This document shows positions 13,701 through 25,220 of a DNA stretch of 64,000 nt, piece by piece. The stretch covers positions 1 to 64,000 of the forward strand of contig JAVYIG010007856.1 of assembly GCA_035222895.1 (NCBI GenBank). Reading direction: 5' to 3'. This DNA comes from Strongylocentrotus droebachiensis (taxonomy: Eukaryota > Echinodermata > Echinoidea > Camarodonta > Strongylocentrotidae). Both the position numbers and the translations under genes were made by a program. Under the pieces are notes generated by a model. The model was not told the origin of the DNA. It did no database searches and was given only the letters and a program-made list of their open reading frames with translations. The first letter of the stretch is position 1, and each line of letters starts with the position of its first letter.

Positions 13701-15657
13701 AATTACAATCAATTGAAGTGGAGGGATAACATAAGTATAAATACTTATCTACCGGTACTTTATCTGTAGGAGGACACGTGCAAGCCATCAGCTTCTTCTT
13801 GTTGTTTTTCCTGTCCAGGGGGGTGTTTCACAAAACTTGTCATAGTGACAAATGACAGTTTCTGTTATAAGCTAGTGAAATCCTTGCTTCTGATTGGTTA
13901 TCAGCAGAGTTGTCACTAATTTTGTCATTTGTTGTTGAAAAAAGGGCTTTGAGAAACCCCCAGTTGTTTTGGTTGTCGTACTGTAAAAGCAGAAAAATTT
14001 GTGTGCATACATGTTTTTGTGGAATTTTCCCAAGTGGTTCAGATTTGCGAATGTTTCGTGCTGTGAAGTAATGGAATCACAACAGACACTAAATTTTTGT
14101 AATTTGCAAAGTTTCTTGCCATAAAAATGGATTTCCTCAACAACTCGTGTAAGTTTCCGCTTTATACCAGAATAATTCAGACAATTGTAATATACTTGTA
14201 CGTGAGGAAAATCTAAATACTGTTTGTTATGAGAATTTGATTTCATTTACTAGAGCAATATCAAGTAAGGTCTGCAAGAGAATGTTTGCTTCCTTGGGTA
14301 CTATGTGACATGTACATTGTTTGTAAGCACTATTACATATACTTTGTACATATATCTCTCTAACAAAACCATATATCAGGGCTTTACGTGATACCAAGGA
14401 GTGGGACCAACAAATTATCAGCACCTAATTACTAGAGTTTTTGTTGTTACGGTGTTCGTCTATAATAATAAGGTTTTACGCTACATGAAATATGTTCCTT
14501 GTAAAGCAACAGAAGAAGAAAAGGTGCAAGAGCCCCTTTGCATAAAACTTACCATGGATGGTAACTTTGCCATCAATGACAACTACCATGGTAACAGGGC
14601 CCAACCGCCAATCAAATCAATGTTTCCATGGTAGTTACCATCAATGGAAGTTTCATGCAACGGGGCCAAGGTCCAATTCCATTGTATTTGCAAGTGCTAG
14701 TAAAAGCCACACATTTGTGTGAGATGTACCAATAGTCTTGAGTTTCTTTAATGAAAGGAACAACCAACTTCTTATTTATTTTTTAATTTGCAAATTTTCA
14801 TAGGATGACGATGAGGAAGATGAAGAGGACTACCAACCCGGCGACAATGAGGTTGAAGTCGACGTTGATGTCGATGACGATGATGAGGAGGATGAGGAAG
14901 ATGGTATGATATCCCTCTTGACATTTACTATTTGTTTTAAAAAAAAATGCTTTTACATGAACATCTGTCTTGGCCTCTAAAAATGATATCTTATATGGTA
15001 GGTAATGATTGATGGGGTAAAGGACAGATCTACTTATTTTATACCTTCATATTCAAAATGAGAAATGGCCAGTTGATTTGAGAGAATAGCAAATCTAGAA
15101 TAATACTTGCAGTTTTTCAATGGTAGTACATGCAGTTGAATATCTTTTGTCATTAATCGGAAGAAAGAAAAAAAATCATTAATTCTCGTAAAGCGTAATT
15201 GAAAAGCTTTTGGTCCATGTTAACAATTTGAAAGAAACACTTTATTAAAGGCAGCCAAGAAATGTAGAAAGTAGGTTAGTGTAAAAAAAAAATTGAATGG
15301 TCAAGAATTTCTGAATATTCCTTTAAAGATAAAGTTCTGGTCATGCGATTCCATTGATCTGATGTTTTTCCACACTTGCATGATAACAATGATAACGCTC
15401 ACAAATTATTTATCACCACTTCCCAGAACTCAATCTTCTCTTTAAATGTGCAAGTACAATATAACTGATTATGTATTACCCTTTGCTTGTACTTTTTATC
15501 AAATGTGTCCTTAAACTGTATATTCATTTTACTGCAGACCAGACAAAACAATCAAAATAATTTGATTTTTTCTTTTTCATTAACAGAGGAAGGTGCAGCA
15601 AGGGGCGAAAAGAGGAAAAGGGATGAAGATGATGAGGGCGATGAAGAGGACGACTAG
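4753..15657 (+). CDS. anp32: ANP32-family acidic leucine-rich nuclear phosphoprotein, 8 coding exons
   Basis: Coding exons are 4753-4800, 8153-8299, 8697-8816, 9653-9830, 11719-11823, 12835-13010, 14804-14903 and 15587-15657. All have GT/AG ends and their sum is 945 nt, giving 314 aa. Residues 1-150 are the ANP32 LRR domain: [11 protein letters not shown] at the N-terminus, then [32 protein letters not shown] and the LRR-cap-like LNNYRE..F. Residues ~155-314 are an Asp/Glu-rich tail spread over four exons, with a KRKR nuclear-localisation motif at 300-303 just before an acidic end, as in ANP32A/B/E. The family is known for nuclear roles in PP2A inhibition, histone binding and acetylation masking, and mRNA export. 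The start at 4753 is chosen by similarity; in-frame upstream ATGs at 4735 and 4711 would add 6 or 14 residues. The tail is longer than the roughly 100 residues usual in vertebrates. Assignment to A, B or E is not possible by eye. Confidence 0.93.
7038..7237. repeat. Two-copy 100-bp tandem duplication in ANP32 intron 1
   Basis: The segment starting CACATGTTTTATGT at 7038 recurs at 7138 with about 90 percent identity, including a shared GAGAAAAGAATCAA word. The sequence is AT-rich and non-coding. Confidence 0.8.
7861..8073 (+). mobile_element. TTAA-flanked MITE, copy A
   Basis: TTAA occurs at both ends (7861-7864 and 8070-8073), with imperfect terminal inverted repeats beginning AGC(T)CC..CTGTACTAC. 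Related copies lie at 37264-37458 (opposite orientation) and 57881-58085. TTAA target duplications suggest piggyBac-type mobilisation. No transposase is encoded. A C-homopolymer interrupts the right half of this copy. Confidence 0.7.
9366..9560 (-). mobile_element. SINE-like element with L2-type 3' tail, copy 1
   Basis: Read on the minus strand it begins GATCTACATTTGCCACACTC and ends GCGCTATATAAATATCCAA. A second copy on the plus strand lies at 53813-54020 and ends in GCGCCATAC...(ATT)n. The terminal 'gcg-c-tata-aa' plus ATT tail resembles the tail of L2-clade LINEs. It sits in ANP32 intron 3. Confidence 0.6.
9880..10035. repeat. CCT/CTT polypyrimidine microsatellite
   Basis: About 60 bases of pure (CTC)n are followed by interrupted C/T triplets, almost without purines. 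It lies in ANP32 intron 4 just after exon 4. The open frames through it (poly-Pro or poly-Ser) are composition artefacts. Confidence 0.9.
10109..10775. mobile_element. TIR element (MITE) with nested hairpins in ANP32 intron 4
   Basis: Ends of about 33 bases are inverted: CAGGGGGGCGATTCACAAAG on the left and its complement CTTTGTGAAACACCCCCCTG on the right. Inside, 10141-10205 pairs with about 10300-10372 and 10365-10390 pairs with about 10720-10747, giving two adjacent inner hairpins within one outer TIR pair. There is no transposase. Identity between the arms is high enough to see without alignment. Confidence 0.8.
11941..12091. mobile_element. ~150-bp MITE, copy 1 (ANP32 intron 5)
   Basis: The ends are CTGGG...TTTCTCAAAACTTGTCAT and GCTTTGTGAAATGGGTCCCAG. 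The core (GTTATAAGCTAGTGAAATCC, then CTTCTGATTGGTTATCAGCA) is shared nearly base for base with the copy at 13816-13962. Confidence 0.75.
13816..13962. mobile_element. ~150-bp MITE, copy 2 (ANP32 intron 6)
   Basis: The ends are CAGGGGGGTGTTTCACAAAA and TTTGAGAAACCCCC. The interior matches the copy at 11941-12091. The outermost bases are the same kind as in the unrelated-interior elements at 10109, 44832 and 63596. Confidence 0.8.
14529..14669. mobile_element. Small TIR element with TACCATGG core (ANP32 intron 6)
   Basis: Outer inverted ends are AGCCCCTTTGCATAAAACTT and AAGTTTCATGCAACGGGGCC. Inside, GGTAAC/ACCATGG words form a second palindrome. It is non-coding. The ends are a common style of animal MITE. 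Confidence 0.65.
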
Positions 15658-15671
15658 GGGCAGTGGATAAA

Positions 15672-15690
15672 GGGAGGGAGGGAGGGAGGG
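15672..15690 (+). other. G-quadruplex motif just after the ANP32 stop codon
   Basis: Five consecutive GGG runs separated by single A residues begin 14 bases after the TAG stop, on the coding strand and so in the mRNA. Single-nucleotide loops are the most stable class of predicted quadruplex. Confidence 0.7.
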
Positions 15691-18365
15691 AGGTTCTTGA
15701 TGGGGTGGAGTGCAGGTACTGGTACTACAAACTTATTGAGGGGGGAAGGGGGTGGAAACCCACTCATAAAGAGACGGTTTATCATATTAAAAAAAAGATT
15801 TTAAAATGCTGGAATCTGCTTTATCCTTGCATTCTAAGATAAATTAAATAACATGATATTATCAGAGTATCCATTCCAGAGTTCCTTTTTTTTTAATAAC
15901 TCTACAAAATATGAGTATTATATTGAAATAATCATTTCAAAACGTAATACCCAAACATAGAGCCAAACGTGATAACGGGGGTCCAGAATGCCCCTGACAT
16001 AGTGAAGACTGTTTGCTTTCTCTGACCTAACATTTGTGAAATACTTCGCCTTGCACTGAACATGTCACCAAAGTTAATGATAAGTCACAATGCAACACAG
16101 TGGCATCAGAATGCAGAAATATAATTGCTGCTCATTGTCGTGTAACAGAATTCTAAATTAACAAAACCAACATAAAATGATATATTTCCAATATTTTGTG
16201 AATGGACTCTTCTCCTGCACTCTCTACACTCTCAGGTTATTGTGTATCTACACCCAATCTAACAAGTTGATTGATAACGTTTCATTTATTGATGTGCTAT
16301 ATTCATTGGATAGGTTTGCCAATTTGACGTATTAAGCCGTAGCATCTGGAATTATTTTTACAAGGAATTATAAATCAAGACAATCCACTAAAGTCCAGTG
16401 TTGGGTCAAACTTTGCACTGGATCTTTAGCAAATTTCTGTTTGTCTATTACACAGATTATTCAAACTGAACGTGTATGAACCCATTAAGAATTGGTACTA
16501 CAAATCTTATTTATGATGCTTATATATAGTAAACTTCTTTACCATCACCTGGTAAAATCACATTATGTTTTTCAGCATGATGGATAATCAATTCAGTCAA
16601 ACTGGAGACAGTTGCTCATTAAGAACAATGTCACAATGAATTTGATTTTTGTAAGAGAAGTTAGATTTATCTTAATGACACTACGCAGTTTTGACATGAA
16701 GATGTCTCTAGCATTCCATCATGCCAGTTTTGTGAAGCTGATTTTATAGTGTAATCATGACTTTTGTCTTGTATATTTGTAATTTCATCAATATTATCGT
16801 TTTTTTATACGCAGCTCCTCATTTTGGTTCGAAGATTCAGTTGACTCTATGCTAGGGATGAAAAGTGCTGCACATGACCAGAGTAGTAGGGTGTATAGCT
16901 AGGTTTGTTTGTGGAATTTAATTTTTCTCAAGAAGTTTGCTTCCGACTGATGTGCATACTAATAACTGTAAATAATTGTTGCCCTGTCAAAATCGTTTCA
17001 CTGATAGTCCCGACCCTAATCATTAGATGCCTGACAAGCATTCACAGTTTCCTAATAGCATACAACTATATTTCAATGCAATACTCCTCCAACATAATAT
17101 CTGTACCTCTGAAAATAAATTGTGTTGGTTGCTACAAAATTATTTGTGGGATTCAGTATTATTTCTTGTAATTTGATTGAGATGTAAATGTCCTATTGTA
17201 TTCCCTCCAAATTGTTCTTTAAATATTCCTCATCAAAATGAATGTATACAATGATTACTGAGACAAAAATGGAAAACTTTGCATGTTGTCCCAAAACGAA
17301 ATGCATCTAAAAGATTCTGTGGTTGGATGAATACCCCATTTTTATATATATATTTGATAGACTGACCAAATTTCAACGACAAAACAAGTTTGTGGGAGTG
17401 TAATTTATTAAGTTTCCTAAACCGAAGGTGTTATTTTAAATATTTTGGTTGTATTCATTGAATGTGACAAGTAGGCCAATGAGTTTGATTTGTTTATTGT
17501 AGTACTTGTAATACGGCATCCTTTTAAACTTGTGTAAATTTAAGAGGAAAGATTGAATTGCATAAATGAAATAGGAAATGATGGAATTCATCCTCCCTGT
17601 ACTTCTGACCAAGAAATTGTTTTAAGAAAGGTATTTTGTTGTAAATTGCCAACACATCTGATTATGAATGTAAAAATGATAGTCGAGGGAAAATGAGTGA
17701 TGAAAATGGGTTACTCCATTCAACAATTTTTGTATGTTGCCTTTCTATCTATATTTTTCTCATGTATGTGTGGATTTTTTTCTATTTTATTCTTTTTGAG
17801 ATTTACAAAAAAAATGAAATGTTTATATGATGATGATGTTAAAGGCAAGATTGTTCCACCGCTCTCTCTGTAAACCTGTTTCGTGTTCAGTACATGTTAT
17901 TTATCATGTATTGGAGGGAAAAAAGGCCTTTTTTCATGTTCATGTATAAAGTGTTTTTCATACAAAATTTCCATTGATGGCAAAAAAAAACTGTTAATAT
18001 TTCAGAAAGGACTGTTCCCCCTGCCTCATATTCTTGATGTCGCTTATGTCATGTGCAGTGCAAAACCTCCTGGAGCTAACATGCCACAAAGACTCTGCAT
18101 GCCTTTTTGCTTCCAGAGGGGATGCACATTGCTGGATAAATAGCCACATCACTAATATTATTGGCAGGCTGAACACTCCTTAGATGTTTCTTACTATGTA
18201 CAGATTAGTTGTTCATTAGCCAACGAGAGAGAAAGACAAAAAAAAATGAACATAACAAAGTACTTGCTTCTTGTGTACATGTGGAATTATATGCACACAA
18301 CACAAGAGGTTGTGCATCAAAAAATCATTGTCTCTTCTTGTGTGTTTATTCATGTGTAGCAATGG

Positions 18366-18752
18366 GTCAGTAGAGTGGAACCTCATTATAACCAAGTCCT
18401 AGGATCAAGGAAAGTACATTGATATATTGAAACCTTGTTGGTGAACCAATGTTTTTGCTCTGAGCTTTATTTCGTGAAGGGTATATAGGGTTAGGGTTGC
18501 CACAGAGTTTTAGAATAGGTTTGGGGTTGGGGTTAGTTACAGTGTTTGGTCCAGGGCCAGTTCAGTATGTGGTTAGTGTAGGAAATCGATTGTTACATGA
18601 GTGACTGAGAGTTGTTCAACCAAACTCATTATATCAGGACTAAAAAACAATTCCATACATGGGACTGGCAAATTTACATTGTGTAAATGAGAGATTACAG
18701 TAGTTTTCGTTTTAACAAAAGGGTTTCTCTATGATGAGGTTCCATTGTATTT
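18366..18752. mobile_element. Putative TIR element with GTGGAACCTCAT ends
   Basis: The left end reads AGAGTGGAACCTCATTATAA and the right end reads CTCTATGATGAGGTTCCATTG, which is an inverted match of about 20 bases. Such ends are typical of Tc1/mariner-derived MITEs. No coding capacity was seen. Confidence 0.5.
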
Positions 18753-19424
18753 TGAGAGCATGAGAGGGGAGAAAAATAATGGTGCAGTGTGTGTGTGTGT
18801 GTTGGGGAAAAGAGTCAATAACGGAAATACTGTGGCAACCTATTTTTCAACCTGTATTTGATGAAATATCACTTCACCATGAGCATATGAATTTTCTTTC
18901 TTGCTTGTGATTACTTGCCCAAAACATGGGAGGAAGAGGGGAGGAATTTCCTTATAGATAGGCTGCCATGGGGGATTCCTGTAAGAGTTGTGAAATACCA
19001 TGACATGTGAAAAAGGAGTTGGAGGACTTTGAACAAATCGAGAGATACTTGCACTACAGAGTGGATTTATATTGAGAAGTCGATTATTTTTTAGGTTGGG
19101 ATGGACGGAGTGAGATGTTTGAAATGTATGGTTGGAGGTAGTCCCAGTCCTTGTTAAGGTAATGACGTTAATTTGACCGTTGTTCTTGTACTCTCGTTCA
19201 TGATAAACTGAGATGTTAATAATTATATTAGTAGAACATAATCTCCGCAGCTCTTTCTTGGGCAAGGAGAGAATAATCCCCTTTGAATGTTTATGGGCTA
19301 GTTGCGACGAGATTAATAGTGGGAGCTACATGGAAAAGGGCCCATGTTGCGAGGAGGGGCATACATGGATATTTCATGCAGGCCTAACACACAAATGGAA
19401 AGGGATGCCCTCATTTTTGTTGTT

Positions 19425-19428
<4 letters not shown>

Positions 19429-19476
<48 letters not shown>
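19429..19476. repeat. (AG)n microsatellite
   Basis: An uninterrupted AG dinucleotide run of about 47 bases. Confidence 0.95.
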
Positions 19477-19478
<2 letters not shown>

Positions 19479-19859
19479 TCATTCGGTCCAGGGATGGCGA
19501 GTCTCCCCCCTCATTTTTTTTAAGGGGGGATCGATCGTCCCCCCCCCCCTCAAAATTCGAAAAAGTGCAACAACAAATTAAGTATAGCAAATACTGACTA
19601 AATACTGACTTAAGACTGCAACAAACTTGCAGGCTCTGGAGGGCCAAAGAGTGCTGCGTTTAGACAAATAGAAATGCAAAAATCTGCTCACTCGGTAGCT
19701 ATACGCTCCCTCGTATAATATCCTTCAAAATATACAAGTAAATACCGAGAAAAGTGAAGTGCAAAACGTATATTGCTTGTTTTTATACTACAGTTTTGCT
19801 AAGGACTGATTTTTACTACAGCAAAACTTCAAAAACCTGTGAGGGGGTAGTCATTTCCG

Positions 19860-20440
19860 CCACCTTCACCCCTCTCATTCACTATTGCTCCCTCGCATCT
19901 GCGAACTGATGGGGGGGGGGGGGGGCTTTGGGGGCAGTTCGCCCTCAAAAAGGGGCTCTGCCCCTTGGACCCCACCAAGGGCCCTGAGGGAACCCCTGGT
20001 TGCTCATCTGACCCTTTATTAAATGCCTAAAACGCCTGAGCTTCTGGGGCTCTGTCCCCTGGACCCCACTCCAATTAGTGACCTGCATGCCAGTGTCACA
20101 AATAAGGTATCAAAATATGCTATCTGACCTTAATAAATGCCTAAAACTCCTGAGCTTCATGGGGCTCCGCCGGGGATTTGCCCCTGGACCCCACGCCAAT
20201 TTACGCTCCACTTTGCTTTGCTTTGCTCTAACTGATCGTAAATAATTTGCCCCCCCCCCCCACTTCAAAAAACGTTACCAGGGCCTGCGTAACATGTAAG
20301 AGTGGTGGTAATGCGATTTTTTTTTCTGCCCCCCCCCCCCCGGCCAAAAAACAACGTTTTTGCTCATTACACCACTGCTCCCTAATTCACGGTCCCTCGA
20401 ATACCCCCCCCCCGGTCATGAAAAGAAATCGCCGCCCCTG
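19860..20440. repeat. GC-rich repeat mosaic with GGGGCTCTGCCCC units
   Basis: Two copies about 117 bases apart share 'TAAATGCCTAAAAC.CCTGAGCTTC' followed by 'GGGGCTC.G.CCCCTGGACCCCAC' (roughly 19,995-20,080 and 20,130-20,205). They are flanked by long G and C homopolymers and by fragments containing TTTTGCTCATTAC.CCACTG, which recur near 20,360 and 20,570. It is an old transposon-derived patchwork of unknown class. Confidence 0.55.
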
Positions 20441-21933
20441 ATTCTGTCATATACACTGGCGTACTGATGGGAGGGGTGGTTTATTTCTAATTCGATACCA
20501 CTGGTTTACACACTGTTGCTGAAATGATATTTTCCGTTTTTCTTTTCTTCTTCTGCCCCTTATAATTGAAGCTTTTGCTCATTACGCCACTGGTCATAAT
20601 ACTACCGTTCGTTCGTATTCCGATATATACAAACGGCTTCATGGGAAAGGCAGAATATGCTGCTATTCTCCATAAAGGCAAATGGTATTGCTTTTTAAGA
20701 ATGTTCAATATTAAAGCAATGATAACGACGGTTGCCCCTGATCGATGAGTGCACGATACTGGAAAAAAGACAGAATGACCAACGATTGCTTCTCGTTCTC
20801 AGATGGAAATCATAGAAGAGCTCTTAATTATATACAGGCAATATTCACATGACACCCGAAAGTCGGTGCCAATACGATAATTTATCATGATTAAAGGAAT
20901 GGGGTGTATAATGTCCCTTGCTCGGCTGCTCCCTCCAATATATCCTTTTTGGAAGCCCCCTCTCCACCTTGAGAATCTTCCATGAGTTATAAAGACCTGC
21001 ATCTTAAAGATGATACATACAATGTATAATTATATCCTGCAATTATTTATTCATGATTTAATTGATCATGCCGTACATAATGACCACAATACATTCTTGA
21101 CACTCATATTTGCTCAGAAAGAACAGTTCATAGTTCAAAAAATCTGCGATGATATTGAAGCACATAATTATGGCGCTATCATAAGTGCAAACTGAAACCG
21201 GGAAATGTTGACACAATCTATATATGGTTTTATACAGTGGCAGAGTAAGACACTTTACTGGTGGCAGTTAAGAGGGGAGGGGCGACATCAGGGGCGACAT
21301 ACTGTAAGAGTTAGAGGCCAACAGTCAACGGGTTCCACAGTAAATACAATTGTTAAATTATCAATTTAATACTTTTTAGGATTAAGACCAAATAGTTAGA
21401 ACAGAAAATTCAGGAAAAGTACACAAGTCATTGGAATCAACATTACGGTATAGAGACAATCTCATGAAAAAAGACAAATCCATGGAATCCTTTATAATCA
21501 CTCCTGCGATACTTTTCTCAACAATAATTTCTTCTTTTTGTTGGCGATACTAAACGTTGGGCACCTTAATTGCTTGAAACTTCTTGGGAGGGATGTATTC
21601 GGCAGGCTTATATAGTGTGTATACGTTTCGAAGACAAATCAAGAAACATTTCAAATATTTTCACTAAACCATTCTAACGTTTTGGTTCCTCTTTGTTTGT
21701 GAGACAATAATATATAATGACATCATTGTGTATTCTGATCCCAATTCGTTTTCGATGAGCACACCACTCCCCCACTCCGCTATCCCTTCATTAGTTATTG
21801 AGTTTGACGAGAACATTTTCCTAAATGGAAATACAAATATATAGATTTTAAAATAAACCAGTCAAACTAATAGTTAAAGGTTTTCGATCCCATGCACTGT
21901 TTAGGAAATGTACACTCTCCCCCTCCTGCTCCT

Positions 21934-21937
<4 letters not shown>

Positions 21938-21975
<38 letters not shown>

Positions 21976-21999
21976 TCTCTCTTTCTCTCTCTCTCCCCC

Positions 22000-22030
<31 letters not shown>

Positions 22031-22031
22031 C
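21938..22031. repeat. (CT)n microsatellite
   Basis: CT dinucleotide runs are broken by short C runs and TTCTC interruptions, about 500 bases upstream of the COX7C start codon. Confidence 0.9.
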
Positions 22032-22528
22032 ATCTGTCTTAGTATATCACTAAACATTCACCTATACGTATAGACCATCGTCATGGGAGGCTTATGAGCA
22101 TATTCCTACTACAGCCGGTATAACAACATTTTATAAGAAACGGAACCATAACATCATTATAAATAAACTCGAAGTTCATGAAACGCATCACATACCATAA
22201 TATGCAAAGTACAAGATTATCTAATTTAATTTCCATTTTCCAAACAATGCCGATATGAGTGAGAAAGAAAAAACTTTGTGTGAGGTTTTTATTCCACTAT
22301 ATATCCTCCGTGTCCACATCAAAATCTTTTCAAATTCTGAATATGGCTGTTCGCACTTACAGGATGTGCATTAGAGAGATGGGGGAGGCGGGGACATAAT
22401 GTTTATTAACCCATGACACCCCTGAGTAGTAACATGCAAATCCCAATCAGTCATCGCTCATATATCACTATCACCGCTCTGAATGTTATACGTTTCCTCC
22501 AGCCTACGTGAAGAAAAGAGAAGCAAAA

Positions 22529-24155
22529 ATGGCGCTCTCCAGGCTTAGCACGCTCGTAGTCAGACGATCATTTGGAACTTCTGCGAGGAGATTTGGCGCT
22601 CATTATGGAGAAGGACCAGGGAGTGTAAGTTCCTTTGATAATATTCTTAAATTTGATTATTGAAAAGATGTATTTCTTGTAGAATAAAGATCTATCGCGT
22701 GATTATAATTTGGAAGTCATAGTTACTTACAAATCATTGCTATATGCGTGCTCCAATAGCTGCGAAACAAGGTTGACTCATAAGACTCAAAGGTCAAATT
22801 ATGTCTATATCGAATCATAATTGATTATAATACTAGAATAATATATATTCAACAGTAGCATACATTTTTATGGATCTATATTCAGTATAGTTGCCTTAAA
22901 ACGTTATTTACTACTAGTGGTCAAAATCTTAATTTTGTCAATTATACATAAGTTGCCAGTCACGACAGGTCGGTGTTGAAATGAATTAAGTAATACATTC
23001 GCTGCCTAATTTTTTTAAACACATTATAAATCCAGTTATTTTACACATTGTCCGTTACATTCGTTCAAATACATACATATTTTCTTATAATCATTAAGAC
23101 TTCCCAAACCCAAAATCCAAATTTTAAGTCACATAGAGGTACATATATAAACTGACGTCAAGTGCGGCGGAGTATATCTGTGACGATGTTTCTTTGGTCA
23201 TTGCGTTAGAAGTCCATGTGATAGAGTTTAATTACGAAAAGAATAATATAATTCACAGCCTATATTATAATATAAATAGTAGGCTTATCTTTTTTAAAGG
23301 ATTACCCACTACTCGATAGGAAAATAAATATCTTCCGACTCAAACCTTTTAATAGGGAGGATGGAAATTGCATTGTCAGTGTAGGTATATAATTATTCAA
23401 AACGGAAATTGTTTAATCTTCCGATTTTTTTTCCTTCTATTGTAGGATTCTCCTTTCCCAATCTTTCCACATTCCTCTGTCTTCTCCAGTCTGTAGTTTG
23501 TCTCCAAGTTCTTCTACATATTATTCTGCTCTTGATAATCATTATCGTTATCATGAGAATTGCAAATAATATTTGAAACGCGCGTGGTCATGTTTTAACG
23601 GCAAGGAATGAAATACCGGACAATGAAATTATCATCAATAACTTGATTTACATATAGTCCTTATTATATCAAAACTACTATAACATAATTTGATCTGTCA
23701 TTGCAGCTAATAGTCACGTAGTGCCGAGCACCATATCAGCCATATCTGGTATTAGCCACATTATGGAATTATGAAAGACCCATTTCCATGTTTCGAATAA
23801 TTATGGGTGACGCACGGTATGATCGGTATTATATTTGTATTGAATTTCATTTCTGTATAAGTGGAATAAACTATATTTTTTTAACGAACTTTTCGCCATC
23901 ACAAGAGGATATATCAATATTTCTTTCAGAGAAATATTATTGTTCTAATAAACAAGGGTTTGTAAAAATATGACCAGTTTGAAGTTTTCAATTTTGTGTA
24001 AACTAAATTATCTACCATCTTTTTGATTGTGTTTGTAGAATGTGCCATTTCAAACCAAGAATAAGTGGCGATTACTGGCTGTAATGACAACGTTTTTTGG
24101 CGTTGGCTTCACTGCACCCTTCCTTTTGGTAGCACATCAAATGAAGAAGAAATAA
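22529..24155 (+). CDS. cox7c: Cytochrome c oxidase subunit 7C, mitochondrial precursor
   Basis: Two coding exons, 22529-22624 and 24039-24155, join in phase 0 (GT/AG) to encode 70 aa; vertebrate COX7C has about 63. Residues 1-24 are a basic, hydroxylated presequence (MALSRL..VVRRS..TSARR). The mature part begins near HYGEGPG, the hallmark of COX7C. It continues with NVPFQTKNKWRLLA, a single transmembrane segment (about residues 45-65) and the C-terminal HQMKKK. The family product is a small structural subunit of complex IV in the inner mitochondrial membrane. The stop codon overlaps an AATAAA at 24151-24156. No second COX7C copy is seen. Identification rests on nearly full-length motif agreement. 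Confidence 0.93.
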
Positions 24156-24313
24156 ACATCATCACGCATGACCTCAGGAGATTGTAAGGTATGACAAAAT
24201 GGAGAAAGGTAAAATATTTTTAACCTGGCACGATCTCATCGTCAACATCCCAATTAAACCAATAGCGTAGCGTTGGTTCAGATATTGAAGGGGGGGGGGT
24301 GAATAAGCTAGGT

Positions 24314-24465
24314 AAACATGTTTTTTTTGGTCCAAATTACCATCCACCATGGTAACCATGCTTACCATGGAAACATAGGGTCACCAAACGATGTATTTCA
24401 TCGTTGGTACCATGATTACCATGGTTACCATGGTGGATGGTAATTTGGACAAAAAAACATGGTTA
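24314..24465. mobile_element. CCATGG-rich palindromic element
   Basis: Arms of about 46 bases (24314-24360 and 24420-24465) share TTGGTCCAAATTACCATCCA and ACCATGGTAACCATG. The loop holds a further small inverted repeat (CCAAACGATG...CATCGTTGG). It is a fold-back MITE-like structure about 150 bases after the COX7C stop. Confidence 0.7.
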
Positions 24466-24905
24466 CCATGGTACTTTTTTGTAAGGTTATGAGAGAGCAC
24501 ATTAGACCTACTACATGATGACGTGCGAATGAAGAAGGCCACTGATTTATAGAGGTGTGTGGGATGAGGTTTTTCTTATCTTATGTACACATTCTTTCAC
24601 CCGTCTTCCTCTACTCCATTATCCCCAGACACGTAGCCAGAGTTTGATGTTTGGGGGGGGGGGGGGGGGGGCACATACATGTAAATCGATCGAGGTAAAA
24701 AAAGTTCAGCCTTTCTGGATTCTTGGGAAGCGGGTGTGGTAGGTGCACCCCTGCAATCTCTCGGTAGTTTGAGAAGTGAAAATGCCACTTAGGGAGAATA
24801 ACGAAGAAGAAAACAGAGCAGAGGGAAAGGGAGAAAGTGACATGGTCCAAAAATAAAGTGGGCTTCAGGAGAAGAAAAGAAGATGATAAAAATGGTGAAG
24901 AAGAC

Positions 24906-25220
24906 GAAGAAGAGGAGGAGGAGAAGGAGAAGGAGAAGGAGAAGAAGGGAAGAAGAAGAAGAAGAGGAAGAGGAGGAGGAGGAGGAGGAGGAGGAGAAGA
25001 AGGAGAAGGAGAAGGAGAAGGAGAAGGAGAAGAAGAAGAAGAAGAAGAAGAAGAAGAAGAAGAAGAAGAAGAAGAAAAAAAAGAAGAAGAAGAAAAAGAA
25101 GAAGAAGAAGAAGAAGAAAAGAAAAAAGAAGAAGAAGAAGAAGAAGAAGAAGAAGAAGAAGAAGAAGAAGAAGAAGAAAAAAGAAGAAGAAGAAGAAGAA
25201 GAAGAAGAAGAAGAAGAAGA
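24906..25220 (+). repeat. 315-nt uninterrupted purine tract (GAA/GGA)n
   Basis: Every base from 24906 to 25220 on the plus strand is A or G, mostly (GAA)n in the right half and (GGA/GAAGGA)n in the left. Mirror symmetry makes this a candidate triplex (H-DNA) former. Poly-Glu, poly-Lys, poly-Ser and poly-Leu open frames across it are artefacts. Confidence 0.97.

Larger units (their letters stand above)
15658..22528. other. ANP32 3'UTR and intergenic spacer to COX7C
   Basis: No further exon was recognised. The first part is probably ANP32 3'UTR: it is AT-rich and unbroken by repeats to about 17.8 kb, and a possible AATAAA occurs at 17114-17119, though the true end cannot be fixed. From about 18.3 kb the spacer holds a putative TIR element, (AG)n and (CT)n tracts, a mosaic of GC-rich repeats around 19.9-20.45 kb, and otherwise featureless AT-rich DNA at 20.75-21.9 kb. 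Confidence 0.6.

Noticed and set aside
13872..14246. A 124-codon minus-strand frame
   Set aside because: It lies in ANP32 intron 6 and includes part of a MITE. There is no protein similarity that I can recognise.
18840..19581. Open frames of 141 codons (-) and 122 codons (+) near 19 kb
   Set aside because: No recognisable domain or splice context. The plus frame runs through the (AG)n repeat, and the two overlap on opposite strands.
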